64,000 bases of DNA from Ochotona curzoniae (taxonomy: Eukaryota; Chordata; Mammalia; Lagomorpha; Ochotonidae), in NCBI RefSeq assembly GCF_017591425.1, contig NW_024466599.1:22916001-22980000 (forward strand), given 5' to 3'. Positions 11,401-23,267 of this stretch are shown here, piece after piece. Numbering within the stretch: the stretch's first letter is position 1; each line of letters starts with the position of its first letter. The notes under the pieces are model-generated. The model made no database searches. It had not been told where the DNA came from and saw only the letters and a list, made by a program, of their open reading frames with translations. The translations under genes and the position numbers were made by a program.

Positions 11401-11639
11401 ATACAGGTTTTACATGCACTCATTGATGTTTTTGGGAGTGATCACAAATTCTAGTATCCATGAAGGACCTACAGACTTATTAAAATAATAAATATCTGTC
11501 TCTCGCATTCATTTGCCCCTCTTTTCATTTGTATGCGAGTCAAAACTTGGTGTTCCTAATTTCCATTGTACCTGTAGCCAGTGTTGAAATCTTACAGTTC
11601 TTCCCTAAGGGAACTGTGTCTTCTCTTTGGCATTCCTTC

Positions 11640-11790
11640 AGCTCTTATCCTGCTCTGTAATCCGAAATTTGGAAAGGTGTTTTAGAGATTGTCTTGTCTA
11701 GCTAATTAATTTTGCAAAGAATTGGGACTCTGAGACATTGCCCAGGAACAGAGCCACCATCTGGAGTGTCTGACTCCAGGGCTTGCTCAC
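11640..11790 (+). mobile_element. MIR-like remnant
   Basis: GTTTTAGAGATTGTCTTGTC, GGGACTCTGAGACATTGCCC and GTCTGACTCCAGGGCTTGC resemble an old MIR-type SINE. Confidence 0.5.
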
Positions 11791-11869
11791 TCTTTCCCTG
11801 TAATTTCTCCACGTTGGTCAGTAGGGCAGAACTCTAGTAACCAACAGTGACAGCACAACTCATATTTCT

Positions 11870-11960
11870 GCAGTGTCTGTGCATGGTGATGCACTGTCTT
11901 TAAATGTTCCATCTCGTTTATTTCTCAAAGTAGCTCTATGAGAATGAGCTTAAGATGGCG
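11870..11960 (+). mobile_element. MIR remnant
   Basis: CATCTCGTTTATTTCTCAAA followed by GTAGCTCTATGAGAATG follows the MIR core pattern. Confidence 0.5.
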
Positions 11961-12208
11961 TGATAGTGGATATAATATCCTTTTTAAAAATATTTTTGTT
12001 TTAAGGTCTTACAGTAAGACCCCTGTTTAAAGTGTGTGGTTAATTAGGACATAGTATTTTAAATCTGGCATTAAGTTCCTGCTCTGTTACCAATCCCCCG
12101 TGAGGCTTCAGAGAACTCATTTGTCTTCCAGCCAGTATTTTCTTCTTTGTAAAATAATCTGAATCCTTTCCAAGTTTAAAATTATGTGGTTTAAAAAAAT
12201 ATAGCCCA

Positions 12209-12535
12209 GGGCCCAGTGTGGTAAAATTTTAGCTTAGTGGCTAAAATCCTTGCCTTGTATGTGCCGGGATCCCATGTGCACACCGGCTCATATCCCAGCT
12301 GCTCCACTTCCCACCCAGCTCCCTGTTTGTGGCCTGGGAAACAATAGAGGACAGCCCAAATCCTTGGGACCCTGCACCTGTGTGGGAAGAAGTTTTTGGG
12401 TCCCAGCTTCAGACTAGCTCAGCTCTGGCCGTTGCAGCCACTTGGGGAGCTAAGTAGCGGATGGGAGGTCCTTCTCTCTGTCTCTCCTTTTCTCTATAAA
12501 TCTGACTTCCCAATAAAGGATACATCTTTAATAGA
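12209..12535 (+). mobile_element. CSINE, sense
   Basis: GGGCCCAGTGTGGTAAAATT head, CCCACCCAGCTCCCTGTTTG middle and CCCAATAAAGGATACATC tail. AAATATAG occurs on both sides as a probable short duplication. Confidence 0.88.
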
Positions 12536-12644
12536 GAAATATAGATAGACAGCCAGACAGCCTAGCCTCACATCCTTTCTTCTGCTTGACTTGTTGGATA
12601 TTTGTGTCTCAAAATGTTATTTTGTATTTTCTTGGATACTTTTA

Positions 12645-12990
12645 TATTTTAAGTTTATTTCAGAGGCACAAAGAAAGGGAGAGACTTTGGGGCATGGGAA
12701 AGGGGACAAAAAGAGAGAGGAGAGAATGAGAGAGCGGCAGGCAGAGAGACAAAGGCATTTAGTGGGAGCTCCTATGTGCTGGTTTACTTCCCAAATGCCC
12801 ACAGTGGCTGGAACCAGGCAAAGCTGAAGCCAGGTGGGAGAACTCAATCCAGCTGTCCAATGTAAGTATCAGCTGTCCCATGTTAAGTGTCCCATCTGAA
12901 CCATCACTGTTGTTTTCCCAGGTATACATTGGCTGGAAGCTGGAATTGGGTGCAGAGCTGAGCTCACAGTCTGACGCTTTGACATGGCAT
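12645..12990 (-). mobile_element. Old CSINE, antisense
   Basis: A long GA-rich stretch, TGCTGGTTTACTTCCC and GCTGGAAGCTGGAATTGGG occur in antisense order. Confidence 0.6.
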
Positions 12991-13099
12991 GTGGGAATCT
13001 TCGTGTCTTTGCTGTCTCTCTTAGACACTTGGAGAATTTGAGAGTTGTTAGGATTCACAGTTGCTGTAAATTGTTTCTTTTTCTTATTAAAATTGTTGA

Positions 13100-13350
13100 A
13101 GGAGGCATGTGTTTGGTCTAGTAGTTAGCAAGGTGCTCAGCTCTGACTGCCTGCTAATGACAGACGCAAGGGCAGCACCTGTTGACTCCAGGGCTTGAGT
13201 GCCTACACTGGCAGGGGAGTGATGGATTAACTTCTCAGCACTGGCTCCCCCCTGACCTTGCAGGCATTTGAGGAATGAACTAGTTGTCTGGAACTCTTGT
13301 CAAAAGAAAGAAAGAGAGAGGAAAGGAGGGAGAAAAGGAGGGAGGAAAGA
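13100..13350 (+). mobile_element. Old CSINE with purine tail
   Basis: TTTGGTCTAGTAGTTAGCAA head, CACTGGCAGGGGAGTGATGG and TGCAGGCATTTGAGGAATG are followed by an A/G-rich simple repeat (AAAGAAAGAGAGAGG). Confidence 0.6.
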
Positions 13351-14269
13351 TTTTAAAACACTCTTTTTCTTCCGTAACTTACAACTGTTGTTTCTGCTAA
13401 GCAGTGCTGTACTGCCAGTATAGTAGACACTTGGCTGCAAAAGTCCACTTGGAAACTTCCAGAAAACTTATAAGGAGAGCAACAATTTAGTGATAATTGG
13501 TGACATAATGTTTCTTCTGTCGTAAATACTTACTGTGATTTTCCTACAAAGACTTTTTCCTAATCAGCTATAATATAGCCATCAAATTAAGAAATCAACA
13601 TTGATACACATTATTGGTCACAGAATTTGCTTGTTGTCCCCAAAATGTCCCTGATTGCAAAATGATCCAGTGCAGCATTGTGTTTTATTTGGTTGTCATA
13701 TTCCTTTAATTTCATCCAGTCTAGATCTGTCAAAGAAATCTGATCTTTCATATTTGTAACTTGTCTTTCTTGCAATGAAAAGACTCTAACCTCACCCGTG
13801 TGGGCACTTTTGGCTTTGGCACATGTATGTATTTGTCCCTACCCTGGCTCTGTTGAACGTGCCGGTCAGATCCATGAGGCCCCAGGCTCAGAGAGCGTGG
13901 AGATGTGGCCCCTGTCGGTTCCCAGGGCCAAGCTCTCTGCGTGAGCCCCGTGCGTCATAAGCATACTGACGGAGTCTGAGGTCAAACTACCAGCCCTACT
14001 TCTGTCAGTTTGTTCTTGTTGCCAGCCTGGGCGAACACTGCAGTCCTTTCTCTCTCCTCTCTGTGTAACGCTGCCTCTTAAATCAAAATAAATTCTTTAA
14101 AAAATACTTAAAAGTTTTTTTATTTGTAATTCAGAATTACAGAGTGAAAGAAAGTACATTTTTTTTAAGATGACATTTACTAAGTATGTGTGAAAACATA
14201 AAAGGGTAAGTTTATGTGGTCCGAAAAATTTAGAAATCCATGCATATTTTGTTCTATAATATGTATTTT

Positions 14270-14568
14270 TTGCTAACTTTCTTTTAAAGAGAAGGAGAGA
14301 CAGAAAGATCCTGTGTTGGCTGGTTCACTCTCTAAGTGGCTGTGATGACTGGAGCTGAGCTGATCCAAAGCCAGGAGCCAGGAGCCTTTTTTGGGTCTCC
14401 CACATGGGTACAGGATCCCAAGGCTTTGGGCCATCTTCTACTACTTTCCCAGGCCACGAGCAGAGAGCTGAATGAGAAGTAGAACAGCTGGGACACAAAC
14501 TGGTGCCCATATGGGTTCCCAGCAGGTGCAAGGCGGGAACTTCAGCCATGAGGCTACAGCACCGGGCC
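14270..14568 (-). mobile_element. CSINE, antisense
   Basis: It runs from a shortened tail through TTTGGGTCTCCCACATGGGT to the reversed head GCACCGGGCCC. CTAACTTT occurs on both sides. Confidence 0.9.
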
Positions 14569-14689
14569 CTTCACTAACTTTTTGATATGCTGTTGCCTTG
14601 TGTTGTTTGATAGTTGACTTACTATATATCCTGAAAGTCCTTACTTCTTATAGCTAAGTGCTATTCCAATATGTGATTATTTATTTATT

Positions 14690-14968
14690 TGCTTTTAAAT
14701 ATTTTCTTTATTTTTATTTTTTACTTGGAAGTCGGTCCTCAAACGGTTAAACTGGCAAGGGCTCAGCCAATCTGAAGCTAGGAGCCAGGAGCTTCTTCTG
14801 CATCTCCCATGTGTGTACAGGTACTGTTGGCCTTGAGCTGTCCCCTGCTTTCCCAGGCCATTTAGCAGAAAGCTAGATTAGAAGTGGAACAGCCACAACT
14901 GTCGCGCATGTGGAATGCTCTGGCACTGCAGGTGGAAGCCTCGTCTACTGTGTCACCATGCTGGCCCC
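14690..14968 (-). mobile_element. CSINE, antisense
   Basis: A TTTATTTTTATTTTTTACTT tail, AAGCTAGGAGCCAGGAGC middle and ACCATGCTGGCCCC head. Confidence 0.8.
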
Positions 14969-15867
14969 GTGTGATGATTTCTTTTTCTTTCCTTTTTCTG
15001 ACTGCAAACTGAGAAGAAGTTTTGTTTGCAAAGTGAAGAAATGAATGTGAAAAGAAATAAGGGTGTAGCTGGGAGGTGGGTGTCTTGTGAAAAGACCAAG
15101 AGAGGGAGACGTCCTGAGGGTTTCTTTCTTGTGTTGCCAGAATAATGATCTACTTAAAATTATACTAAACTTTTGGAATCTCATTTTTTAGGCATTTCTC
15201 TTGGGGGGAATAGCCAGTCATGCTACTGGAACCTCAAGGTTAAGGTGATTTTTAAAGCAAAATCTCAGTATCTTTCCCCCTGTTTTATTCCCTCTGAATA
15301 CATAAGGTGAGAAGTGCAGGTGCAGAATATAAGATGAAGTCCAGATAAAATACACACCTAACGGTAGACATTGCTATTTAGTGGAGCTGACCACTCAGGT
15401 TTTAGTGAATCAAATGAAGTTAATATTAATTCAAAGACATTCTGAGAGTTTAAAAATACAATATCAAATGCTGAGTTCCATGCAGAATAGATATTAATTA
15501 TGCGCTTTAGCTTTAATCATGAAAGAATGATCATCAGTCTTTACACTTTGAAAGAGTATTTTTCTTTCATTCATTATGCAGTTGTCCTTGTGGCCTGCTT
15601 TGTGGAACGTTGACCAGTGTGTTTCGGGAAGCGTTGGGGAGGGGTGGTTCATCCGAGAATTCTTTGTGAAGGGATTAGCTGGATGAGATCATATACCTTA
15701 GTTTGTCAAGCAATCCCTTTATAATGCATAGCTTTCAGAAACCATTTCATTTCAGTTGCTGCTTCTAGGTTATTATACTCATATCTTAGCTATTTGAGAA
15801 ATAAATTAGAATCTGTCAAGCCAATATTTATTAAATTGTGTTCAGAATGACTTACATAAATATGAAA

Positions 15868-16138
15868 TTATATCAGAGAGAGACAGAGAGAAATACTCTA
15901 TCCACAGATTCGTTGCCCAGATTTCCACAATGGTCAGGGCTGGGCCAGGTCAAAGCCAGGAGCTCCAACTGGATCCCCATTCTAGACGAAGGACCCGAGC
16001 AGCTGGACCATCATCCGCTGCTTCTCTCTGGCCATTAGCAGAGACTTGAAGTGGAAGTGGAGCATCTAGGACTCAAACCGTGGACCGTGGGACATACTGG
16101 CATCACAGGCAGTGGCTTTACCTGTGATGTCCAGCCCT
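15868..16138 (-). mobile_element. Old CSINE, antisense
   Basis: AGAGAGAGACAGAGAG, CAAAGCCAGGAGCTCC and TTTACCTGTGATGTCCAGCCC in antisense order. Confidence 0.75.
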
Positions 16139-16269
16139 ATTCTTTAATTTCTCTCTTTAAGGGAAAAATTCTGCATTCTCTAATACAGAAGCTGTAGATT
16201 TTCTGCAGTTTAACTCTTACAGACCTATTTGGTACATTGTATCAGCACGTTCTGTTACCATTCTTCTTC

Positions 16270-16563
16270 TTCTTTTTTTTTTTTTTAAAGATTTATCTAC
16301 TTATTTGAACGCAAAGAGAAGGGGAGGGACACAGAGAGATCTGCCGTCTGCTGGTTCCCTCCCCAGATGGAGCTGAGCCCTGGAAGCCAGGCCCTTTCTA
16401 CAGGTTTCCCACATGGGTACAAGAGCCCAAACTTTTGGGCCATCTTCCACTGCTCTCCCAGGTGCCTTAGGAGGAGCTAGATTGGAAATGCAACAGCCAG
16501 GACTCATATAGGGTGCCTGCACTGCAGGCAGTGTGTTTACCCACTACACTACAGTGCCGACCC
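16270..16563 (-). mobile_element. CSINE, antisense
   Basis: Poly(T) with AAAGATTTATCTACTTATTT tail, GTTTCCCACATGGGTACAAG middle and TACAGTGCCGACCCC head. Confidence 0.85.
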
Positions 16564-16851
16564 CTGTTGTCAGTTTTTAGTGACATGATTTAGACGGGTA
16601 CTCTAACAGCAGGGTTATCAATTAGATGTCCTTGGGCTTTGTGGAATGAAAGATAACATATGTATTCAGCCTTGTTTTTGGAGTCAAGAGAGTGAGAATT
16701 GTTAAGCATTATTGTCTTTATCTTCTTTTCTACATTTAAAACTCTTAAAAGTAGTGATATAAGATGTGCTTTATATATTACCAGCTTTAACATTTTATTC
16801 ATTAATATATTTTTTTCTCATCATGGCTTTTTAATATCTTTTATCTTGCAG

Positions 16852-17016
16852 TGATGAAACTAGAGAATCTGTTTGCAGGTGACGCTGGTCGATGTTTGGC
16901 TATTCAATTCCATCTAGAAAGTGCATATATATTTTTGTATTATTATGAGTACAAAAAAGCGAAAGATCAGTTCAATATTGCTAAAGACATTGGCAACTTA
17001 CAAATTAATTTGACAG
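16852..17016 (+). CDS. TTC27: TTC27 coding exon C (165 nt)
   Basis: The acceptor is ATCTTGCAG and the donor GTAAGA. Its first two bases complete a GTG (Val) codon with exon B, giving [20 protein letters not shown]. Next comes a tyrosine-rich helical pair containing [18 protein letters not shown], which looks like a divergent TPR helix (small residue then KA spacing). It ends in NLTG with one nucleotide carried over. Confidence 0.95.
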
Positions 17017-17297
17017 GTAAGACACCAGTTTTTGTGTGTAATTTTTTTTAGGATAAAATAACAAATGTATTAGCAGATTGTGTTTTATGCTGACATTGAA
17101 TTTGCTTTATCCAATTCTCTCTATAAAAATAGATTTTGAGGATTTTAGTTAAAAATCCATGCTTTCAGAGTAAATGTGAAATTATGCATTTTAGTGACAT
17201 CTGTTAGTAGAAGACGAAATCTAGGCATTCTAGAAACTTTCGCCATTTGATGTTACTTGAGAGCAGAATTAAAAATATACATATGTATTTTTTGTGT

Positions 17298-17520
17298 TGT
17301 TGTTACTTTATTTGAGAAAAATAAAGGCAAAAAAAGAGAGGAAGGAGAGCTTGAGCAAGCGTGCTGTACGCTGGTTCATTTCCTGGATGGCTACAACAGC
17401 TTGACCTGGGCCACACCAATGCCAGGAGACGGGAGTGGGGGCCAGCTCTCCTGTTACCAGAGCCACTGCTGCTGCCCCGGATGTCCATTGGCCGCAAGTT
17501 GGAATCAGGAGTAAATAATG
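17298..17520 (-). mobile_element. Old CSINE, antisense, partial
   Basis: ACTTTATTTGAGAAAAATAA tail, GTACGCTGGTTCATTTCC and GGATGTCCATTGGCCGC are recognisable; the head is gone. Confidence 0.6.
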
Positions 17521-17619
17521 AGATCTGAGTATCCTTCCTAGAATTTCCCCAATTGTGCCTTGTTTACTTGATGTTTCTTCAGTGCTTCAAAATACGGTCA
17601 TATAATGTATGCTCAAATA

Positions 17620-17935
17620 TTTATTTTATTTTTTTAAAGATTTGTTTATTTGAAAGAGTTTTTAGAGAGAGGGGGAGACAAAAAGTAGAGAAATCTCCCA
17701 TCTCCTGGTTTGACTGAAGATAGCTGCAGTGGGTGGAGCTGGACTGGTACGAAGCCAGGATCCAGGAGCTTCTCCTGGGCTTCCCACATGGTGTCTAGGG
17801 ACCCAAGCAACTGGGCCATCCTCTGCTCTGTTACCAGGTGGGTTAGCTGGGAGCTGGATTAGAAGTAGAGCAGTTGGGCCGCAGTGACATCGCAGGTGGC
17901 GCCTTTAACAGCCAGGCCACATTGTTGTTCCCTCA
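17620..17935 (-). mobile_element. CSINE, antisense, with target-site duplication
   Basis: TTTAAAGATTTGTTTATTTG tail to a TTGTTGTTCCCT head. The flanks CTCAAATATTTATT (near 17612) and CTCAAATGTTTATT (near 17932) are a duplication with one change. Confidence 0.87.
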
Positions 17936-18977
17936 AATGTTTATTGAGTAAAGAAATGATTTACAGAATTTCTCCAATGATTCTTCTGAATACAGAATAC
18001 AAAATATCATTTTCTTTTGTCATACTGCTCACGCTGATGGCTCACACTATAATTGACATTGCATAAGTTAATGAAAGTGTGACATCATCAGGGGACCACG
18101 GCCCTTATAACTGTTTATCTTGGACTGAGCATTCTGGGATGTGACGATCTTTGATTGTTGAAGTGATTGACCTTATCTGTCCTGCTTGGGCTGGTTCTAG
18201 ATTCTCTCTGAGACCTATTATTAGCTCCTTAATTCTATGCTTTTTGTTGGACTAGTGCTAGCAGTAAAATCCTGTACATATAGTGTGAGTTAAATATGGC
18301 TCTCTGTCTGGTCTGGGGTCTTAGCCACCTTTTATTACATTATTTGTATGAGAAGAATTATTTAATATTCAGCTTATAAGTTTTGGAACAATGCCATGTG
18401 TATGTTGGATTCTTTTCTATATTTGAAAATATACTTACATACAATATAACTTGTGAGGTTAGTTTCAGGGATTGTGTTTTTAATTATTTTGGTCCTAGGA
18501 GACTTATTTTAGTACTGTATTAAAAAGTAAGAGCACAGTTCTCAGTATATTCATCGTTGCTGGTATATTTACTAGGTAATCCTTCATTTTTCCCCTCCAT
18601 TTCAGGGGTTAAGAAGTTAAAAATATATATGTGAGGCTTACAAATATAAATGACAATCAGGTTGTTCTTTTTTCTATTCAGCTGTGGACTTACTGTGGAA
18701 AACAAAGCGATATTAAACTCCTTCAGGGCTGTGTTTAATGTAACATGTTCAAAATGGTGAGAGAGGGATTGGGACGGAACCCATCATAGATTAACAGCCA
18801 GACTTTTGGGCCTGGTCTTTCCGCACAATAGGTGTTGAGCTTTTACTTCTCGTTAAGTAGTTTGGATTCAGTTATTTCAGAGACTGAGGGAAAATGTTAC
18901 GATGGTGTTAGAGGAAAACAGTGTCCTAGGCTCTGTGCCTGAAGACCCTGACTATCTCACAACTTTATTTGTTTGTT

Positions 18978-19330
18978 TGTTTTTAAGGATTGATTTGAAA
19001 AGCAGAGTTACAGAGAGAGAGAGAGAGAGTGAGAGAAAGAGAGTTAGGAGATACAGGAAGAGAGAGACAGAGAGCTGTCTAATTTGATTCACTCTCCAAA
19101 TGGCCACAATTGCTGGGCCTGGACCACACCAGACCAGGAGCAGCCGGAAACCTGAGACAGGTATCCCACATGGTTATAAGGGTCAAAGGATTTGGGCCAT
19201 CTTCTGCTGCTTTTCTCAGGCCATTAGCAGAGGGCTGGGTGAGAAGTAGAGCAGCTGGGACTTAAACTGAATTGGCATCCATATGGATGCGAGTATTGGA
19301 GGAGTTAACTTAGTTTGTTAAACGGTAGCT
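18978..19330 (-). mobile_element. Old CSINE, antisense, with expanded GA tract
   Basis: A TTTTTAAGGATTGATTTG tail, a GA simple repeat (19013-19060) and GGCCATTAGCAGAGGGCTGG middle. Confidence 0.75.
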
Positions 19331-19664
19331 CCAGAGAATGGTTTTAATCTTTGATATAAATGTAATGGCTGGTTTTTCTACCTGAAAAAACTTAGTGAGT
19401 TGGTATTTATTTATTTATTTATTTGAGGAAGGAGATAGTTGATAACAGATGAATGTGTGGAATCTAATGTCAGAAATCTGGAGGGGAGTCCTGGTTTTGT
19501 TTGATGCCTTGATGATTTTATGCCATTTTAACATCAGTGGACTTCAGGTTTCTTGTATGTGAAATGGACAAAAACACCTTGTAAATTCTAAGACTCTGAG
19601 AAGGTATTACTTTTCCTGTAGATCTAATTAACACATCTATCAATATAATTTGATTTTTTTCAAG

Positions 19665-19798
19665 GTGCTTTGGGGAAAAGGACACGATTCCAGGAAAATT
19701 ATGTAGCTCAACTGATTCTAGACGTGAAAAGGGATGGGGATGTTCCTTCCTACCATGAATTCAGTCCGGTGCCTACTCCTCAGGAACACTTGACTAAG
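19665..19798 (+). CDS. TTC27: TTC27 coding exon D (134 nt), GC donor
   Basis: The exon starts after TTTTTTTCAAG. Its first two bases complete a Gly codon, and it continues [19 protein letters not shown] to [13 protein letters not shown]. The exon-intron junction reads AAG then GCAAGT, so the donor is GC rather than GT. A GT four bases further on would shift the frame. Joining at GC gives LTK-NLELNDD, which matches human TTC27 exactly at this seam. Confidence 0.94.
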
Positions 19799-20061
19799 GC
19801 AAGTAGGAGTATAAGTTACTGAAGTCAGTTAACATCCAACTTTTCCATTTTCAGTGACTGAGCACCAGGGAAACATCGAACGGCATGGGGAGAGATTTGT
19901 TTCTCCTTTCTTGAGACTTTGGGGAAGGAAGACCCCATGCTTAAGCCCTTTTGATTTTTTCCCTCCTAACTAGAGATCATGTCTTCTTTCTTTCTAGAAT
20001 GCAATAAATGTCAATTGGTGATGCAGTTATTACCCCTTGAAGAAATAAAGATATGGCAAAC

Positions 20062-20398
20062 AATTTTTTAACAAGATTGGTTTACTTGAAGGGCAGAATT
20101 ATAGATAAGAGTGAGAGAGACATAAGAGGAGAGAGAAATTTTCCATTTGTTGAGACAATTCCCCAAAGACCACAACAGCTGAGGCTGGGCTGAGCTGAAT
20201 CCTGGAGCCCGGAACTCCATCCAAGACTTCCCTGTGCGTGGCGGAGGCCCAAGTGCTTGTTTCAGCTTCCATTCCCTTGCCAAGTGCATTTGCTTGAATC
20301 TGGAAGGGAAGTGGAGCAGTAGAACTTGAACCTGAGTGCGAATTGGATGCTGGTAATGCAGTTGATACTTTAACCTTTTGTGCCACAGTGCTAACTCC
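20062..20398 (-). mobile_element. Old CSINE, antisense
   Basis: AAGATTGGTTTACTTGAAGG tail, CAACAGCTGAGGCTGGGC middle and GTGCCACAGTGCTAACTCC head. Confidence 0.75.
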
Positions 20399-20513
20399 AA
20401 CAAACTGATTTTCCTGGCTGGTACCATTTTTGTCTTCTGTAGATATTTTTTGAACATTCATGGAATTGAAATTTCTTGAGTTTCTTCTATAGATATTAAA
20501 AAGGATGATCTTT

Positions 20514-20834
20514 GGGCCCAGTGCCATGGCCTAATGGCTAAAGTCCTCTCCTTGTACGTGCCAGCATTCCATATGGGCGCCGGTTCTAATCCTGGCAGTT
20601 CCACTTCCCATCCAGCTCCCTGCTTGTGACCTGGGAAAGCAGTTGAGGATGGTCCAAAGCCTGTGTGGGAGACCTGGAGGAGGTTCCTGGCTCCTGACTT
20701 CGGATAGGCATAGCATGAGCCGTTGAGGTCACTTGGGGAGTGAATCATTGGACGGAAGATATTCATCTCTGTCTTTTCTCCTCTCTGTGTAATTATGACT
20801 TTGCAACAAAAATGAATCTTTAAAAAAAAAAAGA
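20514..20834 (+). mobile_element. CSINE, sense, tail-to-tail partner of the next copy
   Basis: Head TTGGGCCCAGTGCCATGG, GGGCGCCGGTTCTAATCC B-box region, and a tail ending AATGAATCTTTAAAAAAAAA. Confidence 0.92.
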
Positions 20835-21136
20835 AAAGCAGATTTATAGAGAGGAGATATGCATAAAGATATTATGTCTACTGGTTCTCTTCCCAAGTGC
20901 CTTTAGTAGCCAGAGCTGAGCCAATCTGAAGCCCAGAGCTAAGTCCCATGAGTCTCTTCCAGGTCTCCCACATGGGTGCAGGTCCCAAGGCTTTGAGCAG
21001 TCCTGTACTGCTTTCCCAGGCCATAAGCAGGGAGCTGGATGGCAAGTGGGGCAGCTGGGATGTGAACTAACGTCCATATGAAATCCTGGTTTGTGCAAGG
21101 CAAGGATTTAGCCACTCAGCCATCATGCTGGGCTCT
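20835..21136 (-). mobile_element. CSINE, antisense, tail-to-tail partner of the previous copy
   Basis: It starts AAAAGCAGATTTATAGAGAG directly in the A-tail of the previous SINE and ends at the reversed head CATCATGCTGGGCTC. Confidence 0.9.
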
Positions 21137-21411
21137 AAAAATCTCTGTAGTCATGTTCATGGATGCCATTGGCATTCATACGTTATTATCTCCTGTACTC
21201 CTGACCTTCATTTTTGCCTCAAGCCTCTGTTTTGCTGCACTCCTTGCCAGAGGCTGCACGTGTATTTGTGGAACACTAGAATCCTATTGTATTCTGAGGG
21301 TAATGTGGAGGGAAGGTGTCAGAGGTTAATCTGAGGAATAGTAAGAGCGAGGAATACCCAGAAGGCCATGGAAGGGACGGTGCCCATCTCCTGGGCTTGT
21401 GCCATTGCTTT

Positions 21412-21705
21412 TTCTTTCTTCTTCTTCTTCTTCTTTTTTTTTTTTCTTAAGATATATTTTGTTTTTATTGGACAGACAGATTTTCAGAGAGAAGGATCTG
21501 TCTGCTGGTTCACTCCGCAAGTGGCCATGATGGCCGGAGCTGAGCTGATCCAAATCCAGGAGACAGGAGCTTCCTTCAGGTCTCCCATGCAGATGTAGGG
21601 TCCCAAGGCTTTGAGCTGTCCTCCACTGCTTTCTCGGCCACAACCAGGGATCTGGAAGGGAAGTGAGGAACCAAGACACAAACCAGCACCCTTGCACCAG
21701 GCCCA
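21412..21705 (-). mobile_element. CSINE, antisense
   Basis: A CTT simple repeat and poly(T) (21412-21447) precede AAGATATATTTTGTTTTTAT; the head CACCAGGCCC closes it, with a shortened 5' part. Confidence 0.87.
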
Positions 21706-22051
21706 ATAAACCTTTTTTTAAAAGCTTTTTTTTTACTAGTGGTTGCTCAATTTGCTGTACCACAAAGCAAGTCCTCACAGGGGCTTTTCTATAATAGGCT
21801 TAATGAAATATTTCTCCTTTTTATTGCCGGTGTCAGTGCATTGTTCAGAAGTAGAGGGGACATCTTCCATTTCTGCAAGGTAAATTGTGTCGAGATATGT
21901 TCCCACCATTGACCCATTGGTCTTAGTAGACATTGTAAAGACCCTAAAAGGTGGCTTATCTTTATCCTCCTGGGCAATCTGTTATGTATCATTCATTTGA
22001 ATGACTCAGATTTAAGTTTTGGTCTAAATATTCTCCTTTGTGTCCTGCCAG

Positions 22052-22164
22052 AATCTTGAGCTCAATGATGATACTGTTCTGAATGAGATCAAGTTAGCCG
22101 ATAGTGAGCAGTTTCAGATGCCTGCGCTGTGTGCTGAGGAGCTGGCTGTAATCCTTGGAGTCTG
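22052..22164 (+). CDS. TTC27: TTC27 coding exon E (113 nt)
   Basis: The acceptor is GTGTCCTGCCAG and the donor GTAAGT. It encodes [20 protein letters not shown] and on to [10 protein letters not shown], ending with TG, which makes a Cys codon with the next exon. This acidic segment is well conserved in mammalian TTC27. Confidence 0.95.
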
Positions 22165-22409
22165 GTAAGTGAAGCCTGGACTACTTGATCACCTTGCACG
22201 TTCGTCCACCTGCACTTTTAGAAGTCTTAAAGGTTCTGGATGAACAGGGAATTTTGTAATAGATATGAAGGGAATTCTTGGGCAGCCGAGTAGGAATTTC
22301 CTGTGGATTGATGTACACAATTTTCTTTCCTTTATAAAGGAAATTTCATTGGTTAGTCTTAGCTAAGAGTAGATTGGATTTTTCTTTTGTTTTAGTGAAT
22401 TGTTCCTTA

Positions 22410-22650
22410 TTTCTTTGAAAGGCAGTGATGCACACACATTCTCTCTCTCTCTCTGTCTCTCTCTCTCTCTGATTGAAGTCCAGAGTAAGAAAAAGAGGTG
22501 CCATCTGCTGTTCACTCCCTTCATGGCCACAAGCCTGGGAGTGAAGCACTAGTTATGTGAGCCTTCTGCTGAGAATCAAACCCTAATGCTCCAGTATAGA
22601 ATGCCAATACTCTACTTGGCATCTCACATCTTAATCCAAATGCCTAGCCC
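22410..22650 (-). mobile_element. Old CSINE with CT repeat, antisense
   Basis: A CT simple repeat (22439-22470) is followed by GCCATCTGCTGTTCACTCC and AATGCCTAGCCC. Confidence 0.6.
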
Positions 22651-23267
22651 AGAGTAGATTGTTATTAAACTGCTAAGGATAGATGAGAATAACTATTTTT
22701 ACCCTTGAGGATATTTACATATCAAAATAGAATGATTTTTAATAGATTTTAAAAAACAGTTTTAAAATGTTGCAAGGGCAGGGCAGCACAAAGAACTTTT
22801 GAGTTTTTCCCACGCTTTCTATCTTCATCCCTGAGCACGTTAGTGGTTTCAATACTATTTTATACATATGGCCATGGAACAACTATCAAAATCAGAAAAT
22901 GAACAGTGTAATTTTTGCTATGTCTTAATTCTCAGACCTCTTTTATATTTTGCCAGTTGTGCAGACAATCTGCTTTAGAACAAAAGATCCAGTTCAGATC
23001 ATACGTGTTGCATTGAATTTTCATGTCTTATTTATTAGTCTCTAGCAGTCTAGAATTGTTACTCATGTTTATTTTGCTTTCATGATGTTTGTATTTGAAA
23101 TTTACAAGCCATTTTTTTTCTCTTGGTGATTATATTTACCGTATGCATTGTTAGCAGGAAAACGAGAGAAAATAAGTGTTCTATTTCTCATTGGCTTCTA
23201 GGACATGGAACATAATCTTGTTTTTTTCCTAGTATTGGTACTGTTAACTTTGTTCACACAATTGAAG

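Larger units (their letters stand above)
6748..16851 (+). other. TTC27 intron B-C
   Basis: This intron holds the 7.1-8.9 kb repeat with nested SINEs. Unique-looking stretches are 10070-11090, 11400-12200 (with MIR remnants), 13350-14100 and 14970-15860. In these I see no exon, RNA gene or known element beyond those listed. A weak SINE-like patch may lie at 13935-14100, and a SINE-tail-like patch at 14105-14150. Confidence 0.8.
17017..19664 (+). other. TTC27 intron C-D
   Basis: The 17940-18977 stretch (about 1 kb) is AT-rich with nothing recognised. At 19407-19424 there is a short TTTA simple repeat. Confidence 0.85.
19799..22051 (+). other. TTC27 intron D-E (GC-AG type)
   Basis: The intron begins GCAAGT and ends CCTGCCAG. 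It contains four SINE copies, two of them tail to tail at 20514-21136. The stretches 21137-21415 and 21706-22051 show nothing else. Confidence 0.88.

Noticed and set aside
19799..19808. Alternative GT donor at 19803
   Set aside because: It would add four bases and break the reading frame into exon E; GCAAGT fits the known protein.
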